Counted from the first letter of the stretch, positions 10,307-19,060 are shown. The stretch: 64,000 nucleotides of DNA from Ruminococcus sp. (GCA_021199375.1 JAJQIB010000024.1:61802-125801); one strand, 5' to 3'. Notes: generated from the letters alone by a model not told the origin. Program-made: numbers and translations.

Positions 10307-11593
10307 TTAATCCTTAACAGCATCAAAACCGTGCTGCAAATCTGCTATAATATCATCAATATGCTCGGTACCTATAGAAAGACGAATGGTGTTTGGCTTT
10401 ATTCCCGCTGCAAGCAGCTCGTCCTCCTCCATCTGCGAGTGGGTGGTTGATGCGGGATGAATCACCAACGACTTGACATCGGCTACATTTGCAAGCAGTG
10501 AGAAAAGCTCAAGCGATTCGGTGAATTTCTTAGCCTTGTTGGCATCTCCTTTAATTTCAAAGGTGAAGATTGACGCTGCACCATTGGGAAAATAGCTGTC
10601 ATAAAGCTCCTTTTCTCTTCCCGTCGCTAGCGAGGGATGATTGACCCTTTCGACATCAGGATGTGATTTTAGGAAATCTACTACCTTAAGAGCATTTTCA
10701 ACATGACGCTCAACTCTTAGCGAAAGAGTTTCGAGTCCCTGCAAAAGTAAAAACGAATTGAATGGAGAAATAGTCGCTCCGATATCTCTCATCAAGGTTG
10801 TACGTATTTTTAACACGTATGCGATATTTCCTGCTGCCTGAGTGAATACGACTCCGTGATACGAGGGATTAGGCTTGCTTAACCCGGGAAATTTATCATT
10901 TTGTGCCCAGTCAAATTTACCCGAATCTACGATTACGCCGCCCATTACCGTACCGTGACCGCCGATAAACTTTGTAGCAGAATGAACTACAACATCTGCA
11001 CCATGCTCGATAGGTCTTAAAAGATAAGGTGTTGCAAACGTACTATCAACGATAAAGGGAATACCATGCCTATGCGCAATCTCTGCTATAGCGTCAAGAT
11101 CTATTACGTCAGAATTGGGATTGCCAAGCGTTTCAGCATATACAAGCTTAGTGTTGTCCTTTATTGCCGATTCTATCTCATCTAAATTATGAGGATTAAC
11201 AAATGTGGTATCTATTCCTTGGTCTTTAAGTGTGTTTGCAAAGAGATTGAATGTACCGCCGTAGAGATTAGCTGATGAAACAATGTGATCTCCGCTGCGT
11301 GTGATGTTTTGTATTGCATAAGTGATAGCCGCTGAGCCGGTTGCGGTTGCAAGTGCCGCCGCTCCGCCCTCAAGAGCTGCAATTCTCTGCTCAAAAACAT
11401 CGGATGTAGGATTCATAAGTCTTGTATAGATATTTCCGCCCTCGGTAAGTCCAAAGCGTCCTGCCGCCTGCGCGGAGTCTTTAAATACATAAGAAGTAGT
11501 AGCATAAATCGGTACTGCCCTAGCATCAGTTGTAGGATCCGGATTTTCCTGCCCTACATGAACCTGTAAAGTTTCAAATTTATAATTGCTCAT
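10307..11593 (-). CDS. metY: O-acetylhomoserine sulfhydrylase (aminocarboxypropyltransferase)
   Basis: PLP-dependent Cys/Met-metabolism enzyme that makes homocysteine from O-acetylhomoserine and sulfide. The 428-residue length is typical of MetY rather than of the shorter cystathionine enzymes. The PLP lysine lies in [16 protein letters not shown], with the family motifs [21 protein letters not shown] and ATATGSAAI before it. First gene of metY-cysK. Its ribosome site AAAGGA is 8 bases from the ATG. The 5' region has a sigma-A promoter and a translatable 15-codon leader with two Cys codons, which suggests control by cysteine supply. Confidence 0.93.
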   Translation of the reverse strand: MSNYKFETLQVHVGQENPDPTTDARAVPIYATTSYVFKDSAQAAGRFGLTEGGNIYTRLMNPTSDVFEQRIAALEGGAAALATATGSAAITYAIQNITRSGDHIVSSANLYGGTFNLFANTLKDQGIDTTFVNPHNLDEIESAIKDNTKLVYAETLGNPNSDVIDLDAIAEIAHRHGIPFIVDSTFATPYLLRPIEHGADVVVHSATKFIGGHGTVMGGVIVDSGKFDWAQNDKFPGLSKPNPSYHGVVFTQAAGNIAYVLKIRTTLMRDIGATISPFNSFLLLQGLETLSLRVERHVENALKVVDFLKSHPDVERVNHPSLATGREKELYDSYFPNGAASIFTFEIKGDANKAKKFTESLELFSLLANVADVKSLVIHPASTTHSQMEEDELLAAGIKPNTIRLSIGTEHIDDIIADLQHGFDAVKD

Positions 11594-11649
11594 AGTAAAA
11601 GTCCTTTCGTTTTTAAAATAAGATTTGTTTGCTTGTTACGTATATTGTA

Positions 11650-11697
11650 TCAACCTTGACATCGACACATTCGCTTAAAGACCTTAATAATTTTCAT
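11650..11697 (-). CDS. Putative cysteine-sensing leader peptide upstream of metY-cysK
   Basis: A 16-codon ORF encoding MKIIKVFKRMCRCQG lies inside the metY 5' leader, between the promoter (11739-11767) and metY. It has a very strong ribosome site (AGGCGGAGG, four bases from the ATG), better than that of metY. Two Cys codons in a Cys-Arg-Cys motif sit four to six codons before the stop. Short Cys-rich leader ORFs are known to attenuate sulfur genes in mycobacteria. By analogy, ribosome stalling when Cys-tRNA is low could increase metY-cysK expression. No intrinsic terminator is visible between its stop and metY, so the mechanism would have to be translational or Rho-linked. Function is inferred. 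Confidence 0.6.
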   Translation of the reverse strand: MKIIKVFKRMCRCQG

Positions 11698-11738
11698 AAA
11701 ACCTCCGCCTTTCTATTTAAAAACTTTAGTATGTATCT

Positions 11739-11767
11739 AGTATATCATCTTTTTCCTACTTTGTCAA
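11739..11767 (-). promoter_or_regulatory. Sigma-A promoter of the metY-cysK operon
   Basis: On the minus strand TTGACA (11762-11767), 17 bases, TATACT (11739-11744). The predicted start near 11732 gives a leader of about 140 bases that contains the Cys leader ORF. Confidence 0.82.
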
Positions 11768-11856
11768 TAGGATTTCAAGGTTTTCACCATTTTTGTAGAG
11801 TTGCACAAATTTTCGCGCTATTTTTGTATGATTTTTCACAAAATCCTCCAATGGAC

Positions 11857-11885
11857 TTTACATTTTAAAGGTTTAATGTTATAAT
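11857..11885 (+). promoter_or_regulatory. Promoter of the endoglucanase gene
   Basis: TTTACA (11857-11862), 17 bases, TATAAT (11880-11885), about 46 bases before the ATG. It is divergent from the metY promoter. The 338-base gap between the two genes holds only these promoters and the leader ORF. Confidence 0.75.
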
Positions 11886-11931
11886 GAATATAGTGTTAAA
11901 TATATGAAATTTGTGAAAAGGAGAAGATATT

Positions 11932-13515
11932 ATGTCTGTATTAAAGAAGCTCGCAGTTACTGCGATATCGCTCGCTGCAGCGGCTTGCTTTGCGGTTGGT
12001 GCCAGCGGATACACGTCTTCAACCGTGATTACTGCAAGCGCACAATCAGTAGTGACGCTTGGATCAACCAGTATCAAGAAGGCTACTATTAAGCTTTCCT
12101 CAACATCGGTCACCTATACAGGAAAGGCAATAAAGCCTACAGTTAAGGTGACCTATGACGGAAAAACACTTAAAAAGGGTACCGATTACAAGCTCACCTA
12201 CTCAAGCAACACAAAAATTGGAACTGCTAAGGTAAAGGTAACGGGACTTGGATCGTACAGCGGCTCAAAGACGCTTACATTTAAGATTATACCCAAAAAG
12301 GTAACAGGCTTTACCGCAACATCTACGCAAACAACGGTTACACTTTCATGGGATAAGGTAGCTAACTGTACAGGGTACAGAATCTATCGATACAATTCAT
12401 CCACAAAAAAATGGGTGAAGGTGAAAACCATTAAATCCAAAACCACTACGACATGGACCGACAAATGCTTGCTAGGCTCTAAAACATACAAGTACCGAAT
12501 CAAGGCTTATAAAAAGGTTGACGGAACAAACTACTGGGGCAAGAGCGTACAGGTAAACAAAAAGACCTCAACAGCCACAACTCCTGTTGCAAAAAATGGC
12601 GAGCTTACGGTAAGTGGAGCTAATATAGTAAATGAAAAGGGTAAGAAATTTCAAATAATTGGTATGTCTACTCACGGAATTATGTGGGAGGATTACTCTG
12701 ATATTCTATCAAAGTCATCACTCAAAACACTTCGTGACGACTGGGGCGTTAATACCATAAGAATAGCAATGTACACCGAGGAATGGGGCGGATATACCAC
12801 AGGTTCAACCTACGCTGCGCAAGCGAAAAAGAAGGTTAATACCGGCATCAAAAATGCAACCTCTCTCGGAATGTATGTAATAATCGACTGGCATATCCTA
12901 AGCGATGGTAACCCTCAAACTCACCAATCTGAGGCAATAAGCTTCTTTAAGTATATGGCTAAAAAGTACAAAAACTACAACAATATTTTGTATGAAATTT
13001 GCAATGAGCCTAATGGCAGTGTGACCTGGTCAAGCAACATCAAGCCATATGCTAAAAAGGTAATATCAGCCATACGTAAATACGATGACGATGCTATCAT
13101 AATCTGCGGTACCGGTACATGGAGTCAGGATATTGATGACGTGGTAAATGACAGACTTTCGGACAAAAACACGGTTTATGCGCTGCATTTTTATGCAAAT
13201 ACCCACACCGATTGGCTAAGAACACGCTTTAGCGAATGCTACTCTAGCGGACTGCCGATTTTGGTATCCGAGTTCGGCACCTGCAACTCATCAGGAAGCG
13301 GTGGATACAATTCATCTCAAACTAAGACATGGTTAAAGCTGCTTGACTCGAAAAAGGTCGGCTATGTAAACTGGTCGGCATGCGACAAGGACGAAACCTG
13401 CTCGGCATTTGTAAGCGGTACTGACCTATCAGCAATAAAGAAGGGCACTAGTCAGCTTACATCAAGCGGAAAGCTTATAAGATCGTGGTACAGAAAACGC
13501 GCTGGACTTTCATAA
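11932..13515 (+). CDS. Secreted endoglucanase, glycoside hydrolase family 5
   Basis: A 527-residue secreted enzyme predicted to cleave beta-1,4-glucans. A signal peptide (about 1-37) precedes a beta-sandwich repeat with YTGKAIKPTVKVTYDGKTL (about 50-120), a fibronectin type III module (about 122-210) and the GH5 TIM barrel (about 220-525). The acid/base is E359 in ICNEPNG and the nucleophile E447 in LVSEFGTC; IIDWHIL is also a GH5 signature. The arrangement most resembles subfamily GH5_2. There is no dockerin, carbohydrate-binding module or sorting signal at the C-terminus, so it is probably released or held by the N-terminal modules. It has its own promoter and terminator. The AAGGAG site suits the ATG used. 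Confidence 0.9.
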   Translation: MSVLKKLAVTAISLAAAACFAVGASGYTSSTVITASAQSVVTLGSTSIKKATIKLSSTSVTYTGKAIKPTVKVTYDGKTLKKGTDYKLTYSSNTKIGTAKVKVTGLGSYSGSKTLTFKIIPKKVTGFTATSTQTTVTLSWDKVANCTGYRIYRYNSSTKKWVKVKTIKSKTTTTWTDKCLLGSKTYKYRIKAYKKVDGTNYWGKSVQVNKKTSTATTPVAKNGELTVSGANIVNEKGKKFQIIGMSTHGIMWEDYSDILSKSSLKTLRDDWGVNTIRIAMYTEEWGGYTTGSTYAAQAKKKVNTGIKNATSLGMYVIIDWHILSDGNPQTHQSEAISFFKYMAKKYKNYNNILYEICNEPNGSVTWSSNIKPYAKKVISAIRKYDDDAIIICGTGTWSQDIDDVVNDRLSDKNTVYALHFYANTHTDWLRTRFSECYSSGLPILVSEFGTCNSSGSGGYNSSQTKTWLKLLDSKKVGYVNWSACDKDETCSAFVSGTDLSAIKKGTSQLTSSGKLIRSWYRKRAGLS

Positions 13516-13539
13516 ACAAACAAATAACACATTCTGTGA

Positions 13540-13564
13540 GAGCGACTAAAAAAGTCGCTCTTTT
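13540..13564 (+). terminator. Intrinsic terminator of the endoglucanase gene
   Basis: Stem GAGCGACT/AGTCGCTC (13540-13547 with 13553-13560), 5-base loop, then TTTT. Confidence 0.85.
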
Positions 13565-13616
13565 CAGCTTCAAAAGTTTCAATAAATCAAAAAAATCAAA
13601 TCTACGTACTATATTG

Positions 13617-13652
13617 AAATCCCAACAGATCATTTCTCGTTGGGATTTTTTT
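13617..13652 (+). terminator. Second intrinsic terminator with no obvious gene
   Basis: Stem AAATCCCAAC/GTTGGGATTT (13617-13626 with 13639-13648) followed by a T-run. It lies about 55 bases beyond the first terminator, and no ORF lies between them. It could be a back-up terminator or the 3' end of a small RNA. Confidence 0.7.
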
Positions 13653-13743
13653 ATACCTGCGGCACAACAACACCCGATTTTTAAAATATTTTTCAAAAGA
13701 AGCATAAATTTTTTCTAATAACAAAAAAATTGGAACAAAGGTC

Positions 13744-13772
13744 TTGACAAATAGAACAAAGCGTGTTATAAT
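13744..13772 (+). promoter_or_regulatory. Consensus promoter of the cysK2/gamma-glutamyl ligase operon
   Basis: TTGACA (13744-13749), 17 bases, TATAAT (13767-13772): a full consensus match. The leader of about 65 bases has no Cys leader ORF, unlike metY-cysK. Confidence 0.88.
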
Positions 13773-13845
13773 CTTATAAAACCTATATGCTTAGTATGAT
13801 ATTGCTTTCCAAGGCTAATTCTTTAATCGAAAGGGGAATTTCAAA

Positions 13846-14775
13846 ATGAAAATCTACGAAGCCATTACTGAACTGATTGGCAATACGCCGCTTCTGGAGC
13901 TTAAAACAATCGAGTTGACTCACAGCCTAAATGTTAGAATGCTTGCAAAACTTGAATCCTTTAATCCAACATGTTCTGTGAAGGATAGAATTGCGAAGGC
14001 AATGATACAGGATGCTGAGGAAAAAAGCTTCCTCTCTAAGGATAGCATCATCATTGAACCAACAAGCGGAAATACAGGAATAGGACTTGCAGCAGTTGCC
14101 GCCTCTAGGGGCTATCGCATAATGATTGTTATGCCAGAAAATATGAGTGCTGAACGATGCGATCTATTGAAAGCCTATGGAGCTGAAATCGTCTTTACCG
14201 ATGCAGAAAAAGGAATGGTGGGTGCGATTCAAAAGGCACAGGAGCTTGCTAACAGTATACCGCATAGCTTTATTCCATCTCAGTTCACCAATCCCATTAA
14301 TCCGATTACCCATACTGAGACAACAGGAATAGAAATCTGGAACGACACCGATGGTCAGGTTGATATTTTGGTTGCTGGTGTAGGGACTGGCGGAACCATC
14401 AGCGGTGTTGGAGGATATTTAAAAGCTTGTAAACCAGAGATACAGGTGATAGCTGTGGAACCGGAGGATTCACCGGTGCTGTCTGGAGGCAAGGCAGGAA
14501 TCCACCAAATCCAAGGAATCGGAGCAGGCTTTGTGCCTGATACTCTGAACACAGAAATCTACGATGAGATTATCAGAGTTTCCAATGAAGATGCTATTGA
14601 TACATGCAGGGAGCTTGTACGAAAAGAGGGCGTTCTAGCTGGTATATCATCGGGAGCTGCACTATTTGCTGCTAAACAAATTGCAAAACGTACAGAAAAC
14701 AATGGCAAGATGCTTGTTGTCATTCTTCCAGATACCGGAGAACGTTATTTAACGATGGGTATTTTTAATACGTAA
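13846..14775 (+). CDS. Cysteine synthase-like PLP enzyme, second copy, operon-linked to gamma-glutamyl ligases
   Basis: The 309 residues align well with CysK: PLP lysine K46 in NPTCSVKDR, the SGNTGIGLAAVAASRGY loop, and GVGTGGTISGVGGYLKA. Position 43 is Cys where the first copy and most homologues have Gly. It should form cysteine or a related beta-substituted alanine from an activated serine. It is the first gene of a tight operon (gaps of 14 to 16 bases) with two carboxylate-amine ligases of the gamma-glutamylcysteine type and a class II amidohydrolase, so its product is probably their substrate. The other copy at 9362 has clearly different sequence, which argues against a recent duplication. 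Confidence 0.9.
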   Translation: MKIYEAITELIGNTPLLELKTIELTHSLNVRMLAKLESFNPTCSVKDRIAKAMIQDAEEKSFLSKDSIIIEPTSGNTGIGLAAVAASRGYRIMIVMPENMSAERCDLLKAYGAEIVFTDAEKGMVGAIQKAQELANSIPHSFIPSQFTNPINPITHTETTGIEIWNDTDGQVDILVAGVGTGGTISGVGGYLKACKPEIQVIAVEPEDSPVLSGGKAGIHQIQGIGAGFVPDTLNTEIYDEIIRVSNEDAIDTCRELVRKEGVLAGISSGAALFAAKQIAKRTENNGKMLVVILPDTGERYLTMGIFNT

Positions 14776-14789
14776 GAAGGGTGAAAGCT

Positions 14790-16175
14790 ATGGATAAGAT
14801 TAATCTAAATGAGATGGTCTACGAAAAATATATCGCACCAACAAAAAAGAAACGAGAGCGCTGCATTGGTGTGGAAATCGAATTGCCGATCGTCAATCTG
14901 TCCGGAGAGGCAGTAGATGAATGGATACCGATTTTTATAGCTGGACAATTTAGAACAAAGTTTGGGTTTGAAATCACTGGAACAGATGTACTGGGAAATG
15001 TCAATTCCATGAGTGATACGTTGACAGGTGATAATCTTTCATTTGACTGCTGCTATTCAAATCTTGAATTATCCTTTGGCAAGTGTAATGACATTTTTGA
15101 AATTCAAAAGCGATTTTCAACCTACTATACTTTTTTAAATGAGTGCTTTTCGGAATATAACTATACTTTGACAGGCATGGGCGTCAATCCTGGCTATAAT
15201 GTCAATCATAACGAGCCAATTCAAAATGAGCGTTACCGAATGCTGTATCATCATCTTTACAGCTACCCAAAATACGAGCAACAGTCTGAACTCAAATTCA
15301 GCAACCGTGCTGATTTCGGCACATTTACAAGTGCTTCGCAGGTTCAACTAGATGTATATTACGATTCCCTTCTAAAAACCATCAACACTTTTGAGCTTGT
15401 AGAGCCCTATAAGGCTTTGCTGTTTGGTAACTCCTATATTGCAGAAAAACCCGATATGCTCAACGTGCGAAATTGGCTTTGGGAACATAGTATGCAGGGC
15501 TATAATCCGCACAACGTTGGTATGTTTGGGCACAAGCTCAAAAGCATTTCAGAACTAATCGAGTACATCAAATCAACTAGTATTTACTGTACAATGAGAA
15601 ACGGCAAGTATGTCAATTTTACACCGATTCCAATCGGAGAGTATTATAAAATGGATTTCGTCGCAGGCGAATACTTCGATGGCGATCGTTATCAAAGTAT
15701 TCAAATTACGCCTAAGGCTGAAGATCTTGCACATCTTAGAAGCTTTAAATTTGAGGATTTGACATACCGCGGAACCATCGAGCTTCGTTCAACATGCTGC
15801 CAACCTGTACATGACAGCATGGCTGTCGCCGCATTTAACATCGGATTGATAGAAAAAATTGATGAGCTTAATGAACTGCTAGAACAGGATACCATCATTT
15901 ATTCACATGGTTATAATGCAAGAGAGCTTCAAAAAATGCTTTCATGTTCAAAGCTCCCGACATATATTGATCAAGATTTGCTAAAAAAGCAACTGAAAAA
16001 TATTATAGATCTTGCGGCAGATGGATTGAAGTCAAGAGGTAAATCCGAAGAAATATTCCTAGATCCACTATATGAACGTTCGGAGTGTCTCACAAATCCT
16101 GCCAGACGAATGGTAGAGGGATTGAAAGCAGGAAAGTCCATGAGGGATTTTATTCTTGATTATGCTAAATTATGA
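14790..16175 (+). CDS. GCS2-type glutamate-cysteine ligase family protein
   Basis: A 461-residue soluble protein that looks like the GCS2/EgtA branch of carboxylate-amine ligases, which join the gamma-carboxyl of glutamate to an amine through a phosphorylated intermediate. The N-terminal GVEIELPIVN is the Mg-ATP site motif of the superfamily; NLELSFGKC and RGTIELRSTCCQPV are the expected Glu-rich strand and substrate-side motifs. A GTG at 14781 is in frame, but GAAGG suits the ATG at 14790 better. It lies between cysK2 and a second, GshA-type ligase. The true amine substrate is unknown: cysteine is the obvious candidate, but a second ligase in the same operon argues for a different acceptor for one of them. 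Confidence 0.75.
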   Translation: MDKINLNEMVYEKYIAPTKKKRERCIGVEIELPIVNLSGEAVDEWIPIFIAGQFRTKFGFEITGTDVLGNVNSMSDTLTGDNLSFDCCYSNLELSFGKCNDIFEIQKRFSTYYTFLNECFSEYNYTLTGMGVNPGYNVNHNEPIQNERYRMLYHHLYSYPKYEQQSELKFSNRADFGTFTSASQVQLDVYYDSLLKTINTFELVEPYKALLFGNSYIAEKPDMLNVRNWLWEHSMQGYNPHNVGMFGHKLKSISELIEYIKSTSIYCTMRNGKYVNFTPIPIGEYYKMDFVAGEYFDGDRYQSIQITPKAEDLAHLRSFKFEDLTYRGTIELRSTCCQPVHDSMAVAAFNIGLIEKIDELNELLEQDTIIYSHGYNARELQKMLSCSKLPTYIDQDLLKKQLKNIIDLAADGLKSRGKSEEIFLDPLYERSECLTNPARRMVEGLKAGKSMRDFILDYAKL

Positions 16176-16189
16176 AAGGAAGTGAGGCA

Positions 16190-17332
16190 ATGGATGGTCA
16201 GATAACTGGAAAATTTGGATTAGAGCGAGAAACTCTTCGTGTGAATCATCAGGGCAGACTTGCTCAAACAAAACATCCTTTTACAAGCAATCATCTTTCG
16301 AGAGATTTCTGTGAGAATCAGCTTGAAATCATCACGCCAGTATGTGACAGTATCGATGCAGCTGTCAAGTCATTGGCAGCGCTTTCCAAAACAGCAGAGA
16401 ATTTGCTAGCACAAAAACATGAATCGCTCTGGCTTTACAGCAATCCGCCATTTATCACTTCAGCTGATGAAATACCAATTGCTGAGTTTAATGAAGAAAA
16501 TGTACAAAACCGAATATACAGAGAACACCTTGCACAGGTTTACGGAAAGAAGATGATGCTCTACAGCGGCATTCATTTTAATCTTTCTTTCCCAGATTTT
16601 CTCAAGAATGGTGACAATGATTCCTTTTATATGAAGTTACTGAAATATTCAACAAAGTATAGCTGGCTGCTTGTCCTACTGACTGCTGCAAGCCCGATTT
16701 ACGACCGTTCCTTTGACGATGATACGCAAAGAGGCATGATGGTATCTAAATATACCTCTCTGCGCAACAGTGAGCGTGGATATTGGAATCATTTTACACC
16801 GATTTTGGATTATAGCAGTGTAAGAAGCTATTGCGCAAGCATACAGACATATATAGATAAAGGAGCGTTGATTTCCAGCTCAGAGCTTTACGTACCCGTT
16901 CGTATCAAGCCACCTGGAAAAAATACACTCCAAGCACTTTCGGAAGAAGGAATTGACCATATTGAGCTGCGAATGTTTGACCTTAATCCACTGGATTCTA
17001 ATGGCATTTGCCAGAATGATCTGCAGTTTTCCTATATGCTACTACTGTATTTTGCTTCTCTTGATGACTTTGATTTCACAGCACAGATGCAGGCGGAGGC
17101 ACTTGATAACCACAAAAAAGCAGCCTATCAGGATTGGCAAACAATCAAAATTGATAACGAAAGCATTTGCGATGCGGCTAACGCTTTATTCGATGGAATG
17201 AGTGCATATTTTGCAGACCAAAGTGCATTTTTAAATCAAATTAATTATCAAAGAAAAAAACTCGATTATCAAAACAGCTATTCAGAACAAATCATACATC
17301 TTTATAAATCAAGAATTTACAATTGCATATAG
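16190..17332 (+). CDS. GshA-type glutamate-cysteine ligase (proteobacterial/GshF N-terminal type)
   Basis: About 380 residues resembling the N-terminal ligase half of GshF and gamma-proteobacterial GshA, which form gamma-glutamylcysteine. Motifs are FGLERETLRVNHQGRLAQT, FCENQLEIITPV (metal-binding glutamates), the YSGIHFNLSFP segment and HIELRMFDLNPLD. It is shorter than E. coli GshA (about 518) and lacks the C-terminal ATP-grasp domain of bifunctional GshF, so no glutathione synthetase activity is encoded here. The ATG at 16172 overlaps the previous stop, but AAAGGAAG lies after it and before the ATG at 16190, so 16190 is preferred. It is followed by a class II amidotransferase. Confidence 0.8.
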   Translation: MDGQITGKFGLERETLRVNHQGRLAQTKHPFTSNHLSRDFCENQLEIITPVCDSIDAAVKSLAALSKTAENLLAQKHESLWLYSNPPFITSADEIPIAEFNEENVQNRIYREHLAQVYGKKMMLYSGIHFNLSFPDFLKNGDNDSFYMKLLKYSTKYSWLLVLLTAASPIYDRSFDDDTQRGMMVSKYTSLRNSERGYWNHFTPILDYSSVRSYCASIQTYIDKGALISSSELYVPVRIKPPGKNTLQALSEEGIDHIELRMFDLNPLDSNGICQNDLQFSYMLLLYFASLDDFDFTAQMQAEALDNHKKAAYQDWQTIKIDNESICDAANALFDGMSAYFADQSAFLNQINYQRKKLDYQNSYSEQIIHLYKSRIYNCI

Positions 17333-17348
17333 AAGGGAGTTGAAGATA

Positions 17349-18110
17349 ATGTGTGAGCTTCTTGGAGCTAGCCTTAAAGAATACACAGATTTGCGGGAAT
17401 ACATGAAAACCTTTTTTAGCCATAGTCCGCAGCACCCGCATGGTTGGGGCATGATGCGATTCGCAAATGGAAAGCGTGAAATAATCAAAGAGGCAGTATG
17501 TGCATCTCAAAGCTCAATTTTGGATGATGTGATTGCAGGCACGCTACCTCAAAAAAATTTTTTGGCACATATTCGATTGGCAACAGTTGGTTCGACAAAG
17601 TATGAGAATTGTCATCCTTTCACTGGAACAGATTTTTCTGGTAGAAACTGGACGCTGATTCATAACGGAACAATTTATTCAAGCGGTAAGCTGATAAAAT
17701 ACATGCAAAATCAGACGGGCAATACTGACTCAGAACGTATATTTATGTTTATGTTAGATCTTCTTAACGACGAGATTCGCCAGCATGGAGCTTTGACACT
17801 TGAACAAAGATTTCAAATCATCAATTGTCTAACACAGGAGCTTTCCAAGCGAAACAAACTCAATCTAATGATTTTCGATGGCGATGTACTATATGTGCAT
17901 AAAAATATGGCTGATACCCTTACCATCAAGGAAGATGCAAATGGTGTTGTTTTATCTACTCAGGCACTTGATGATACCTTCACCGACTTTCCAATTTGCA
18001 GACTGCGTGCTTATTGTGAAGGTACATTGGTAATGGAAAGTCCACAGCAGACAACAGAATTCTTTCCAGGGCTTGGCAATATCAATACAATATCAGCACT
18101 TAACATATAA
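17349..18110 (+). CDS. Class II glutamine amidotransferase (YafJ/EgtC/Dug3-like)
   Basis: N-terminal nucleophile hydrolase of 253 residues. The start is set by MCELLG: removal of Met exposes the catalytic Cys, and an AAGGGAG site precedes it. Other family motifs are HPHGWGMM, HIRLATVGS and the oxyanion-region HNGTIY. There is no synthase or ATP-dependent partner domain, so it is more like EgtC, Dug3 and YafJ, some of which hydrolyse gamma-glutamyl amide bonds, than a biosynthetic GATase. Last gene of the cysK2 operon, 16 bases after the GshA-type ligase. It may trim a gamma-glutamyl group installed by one of the ligases. That role is inferred. Confidence 0.82.
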   Translation: MCELLGASLKEYTDLREYMKTFFSHSPQHPHGWGMMRFANGKREIIKEAVCASQSSILDDVIAGTLPQKNFLAHIRLATVGSTKYENCHPFTGTDFSGRNWTLIHNGTIYSSGKLIKYMQNQTGNTDSERIFMFMLDLLNDEIRQHGALTLEQRFQIINCLTQELSKRNKLNLMIFDGDVLYVHKNMADTLTIKEDANGVVLSTQALDDTFTDFPICRLRAYCEGTLVMESPQQTTEFFPGLGNINTISALNI

Positions 18111-18113
18111 AAA

Positions 18114-18152
18114 AACAGTCGTGCGACACAATTCGTGTGTTTCACGACTGTT
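18114..18152 (-). terminator. Terminator between the convergent amidotransferase and serine hydrolase genes
   Basis: A 10-bp stem AACAGTCGTG/CACGACTGTT (18114-18123 with 18143-18152), followed on the minus strand by a T7 run. On the plus strand the U-run is weak, so it mainly ends the serine hydrolase gene. Confidence 0.8.
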
Positions 18153-18166
18153 CAATTCTTAAATCT

Positions 18167-19009
18167 TTAAAGCTTATTTGCCAATTGTTGTGCAAGCGCA
18201 AGCATTTCATCAGCGCGATTTGGAAGCTCCGAAACATAGGTTATCATCAACGATTTTTCTGGATAAACGAGACACCGCTGTCCCCACTTTCCATTTATTG
18301 AAAATCCATCTCGGGTAATATAGAAAAAGTATCCATATCCAACATCATCTGTTTTGACTTTTATGGAAACTGAATCTTCAATACGTTCGGATGAAATCAG
18401 CTGTTGCCCCTGAAAACTGCCTTTTTGTAAATATAGCTGTCCAAGCAAGGAAAGCTCATGCACTGTTAGTTCCATACCCGTTGCACCATAAAAATATCCT
18501 TCTGGCGATGTCCTGTAAATATTAGACTTGATTCCTAAAGGGAGTAAAAGCTTCTCTCTCATGTATTGAAACAGTGGCATTCCAACAGCATTTTCACAAG
18601 CAACGCTTACCAAATATGCAGGAATATTAGAATAATGAAAGTCTCTAGCAGCATCCATATGAAGTGAGAAAATGTATTCGAGCCAGTTACTGCCTTGTGG
18701 GCGAAATGGATATGACCCAGCTGTCATAGACAAAAAAGCTGAGAGCGGCATACGCTTGATCTCGTCACTCATCTGCTTAAGATAGCGTTTCTCCATAAAT
18801 TCGCAAAGCGGGCAATCAGCAGAAATTTTTCCTTCATCAGTGGCAATCGAAAATACAGCTGAAGTAAATGATTTAGTCGCCGAATAAACAGGATAACGCC
18901 TATCCTCATCAAAAGCGTGTCGAAATATGACTTGCTCATCTTTGAAAACCTCAATAGCATGAACGTTCAAGCCTTTTTTTGTAATATCATCTAAAAAACA
19001 AGAAAACAT
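18167..19009 (-). CDS. Serine hydrolase of the beta-lactamase / class C family
   Basis: A 280-residue protein with the penicillin-binding fold signatures: the SxxK nucleophile motif in YSATKSFTSAVF (about residues 43-54) and a YxN motif in FHYSNIPAYL. No signal peptide is seen at the N-terminus (MFSCFLDDITKKGLN), so it is probably cytoplasmic. Family members include esterases, D-aminopeptidases and true beta-lactamases, so the substrate cannot be named. It converges on the cysK2 operon and ends at a shared hairpin. The ribosome site AGGTGATAAC supports the start. Acting with the neighbouring gamma-glutamyl operon is possible but unproven. Confidence 0.82.
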   Translation of the reverse strand: MFSCFLDDITKKGLNVHAIEVFKDEQVIFRHAFDEDRRYPVYSATKSFTSAVFSIATDEGKISADCPLCEFMEKRYLKQMSDEIKRMPLSAFLSMTAGSYPFRPQGSNWLEYIFSLHMDAARDFHYSNIPAYLVSVACENAVGMPLFQYMREKLLLPLGIKSNIYRTSPEGYFYGATGMELTVHELSLLGQLYLQKGSFQGQQLISSERIEDSVSIKVKTDDVGYGYFFYITRDGFSINGKWGQRCLVYPEKSLMITYVSELPNRADEMLALAQQLANKL

Positions 19010-19060
19010 ATTGTTATCACCTTTTTTGCCTCCTAGTAAAAGGAGCTTCTACCAATTTAA

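Noticed and set aside
11594..11735. SAM or T-box riboswitch in the metY leader
   Set aside because: No T-box sequence, no multi-helix fold and no terminator could be found; the short Cys leader ORF explains the region better.
13846..18110. Ordinary glutathione or ergothioneine biosynthesis operon
   Set aside because: No gshB or ATP-grasp domain, and no egtB, egtD or egtE gene is present in or near the operon.
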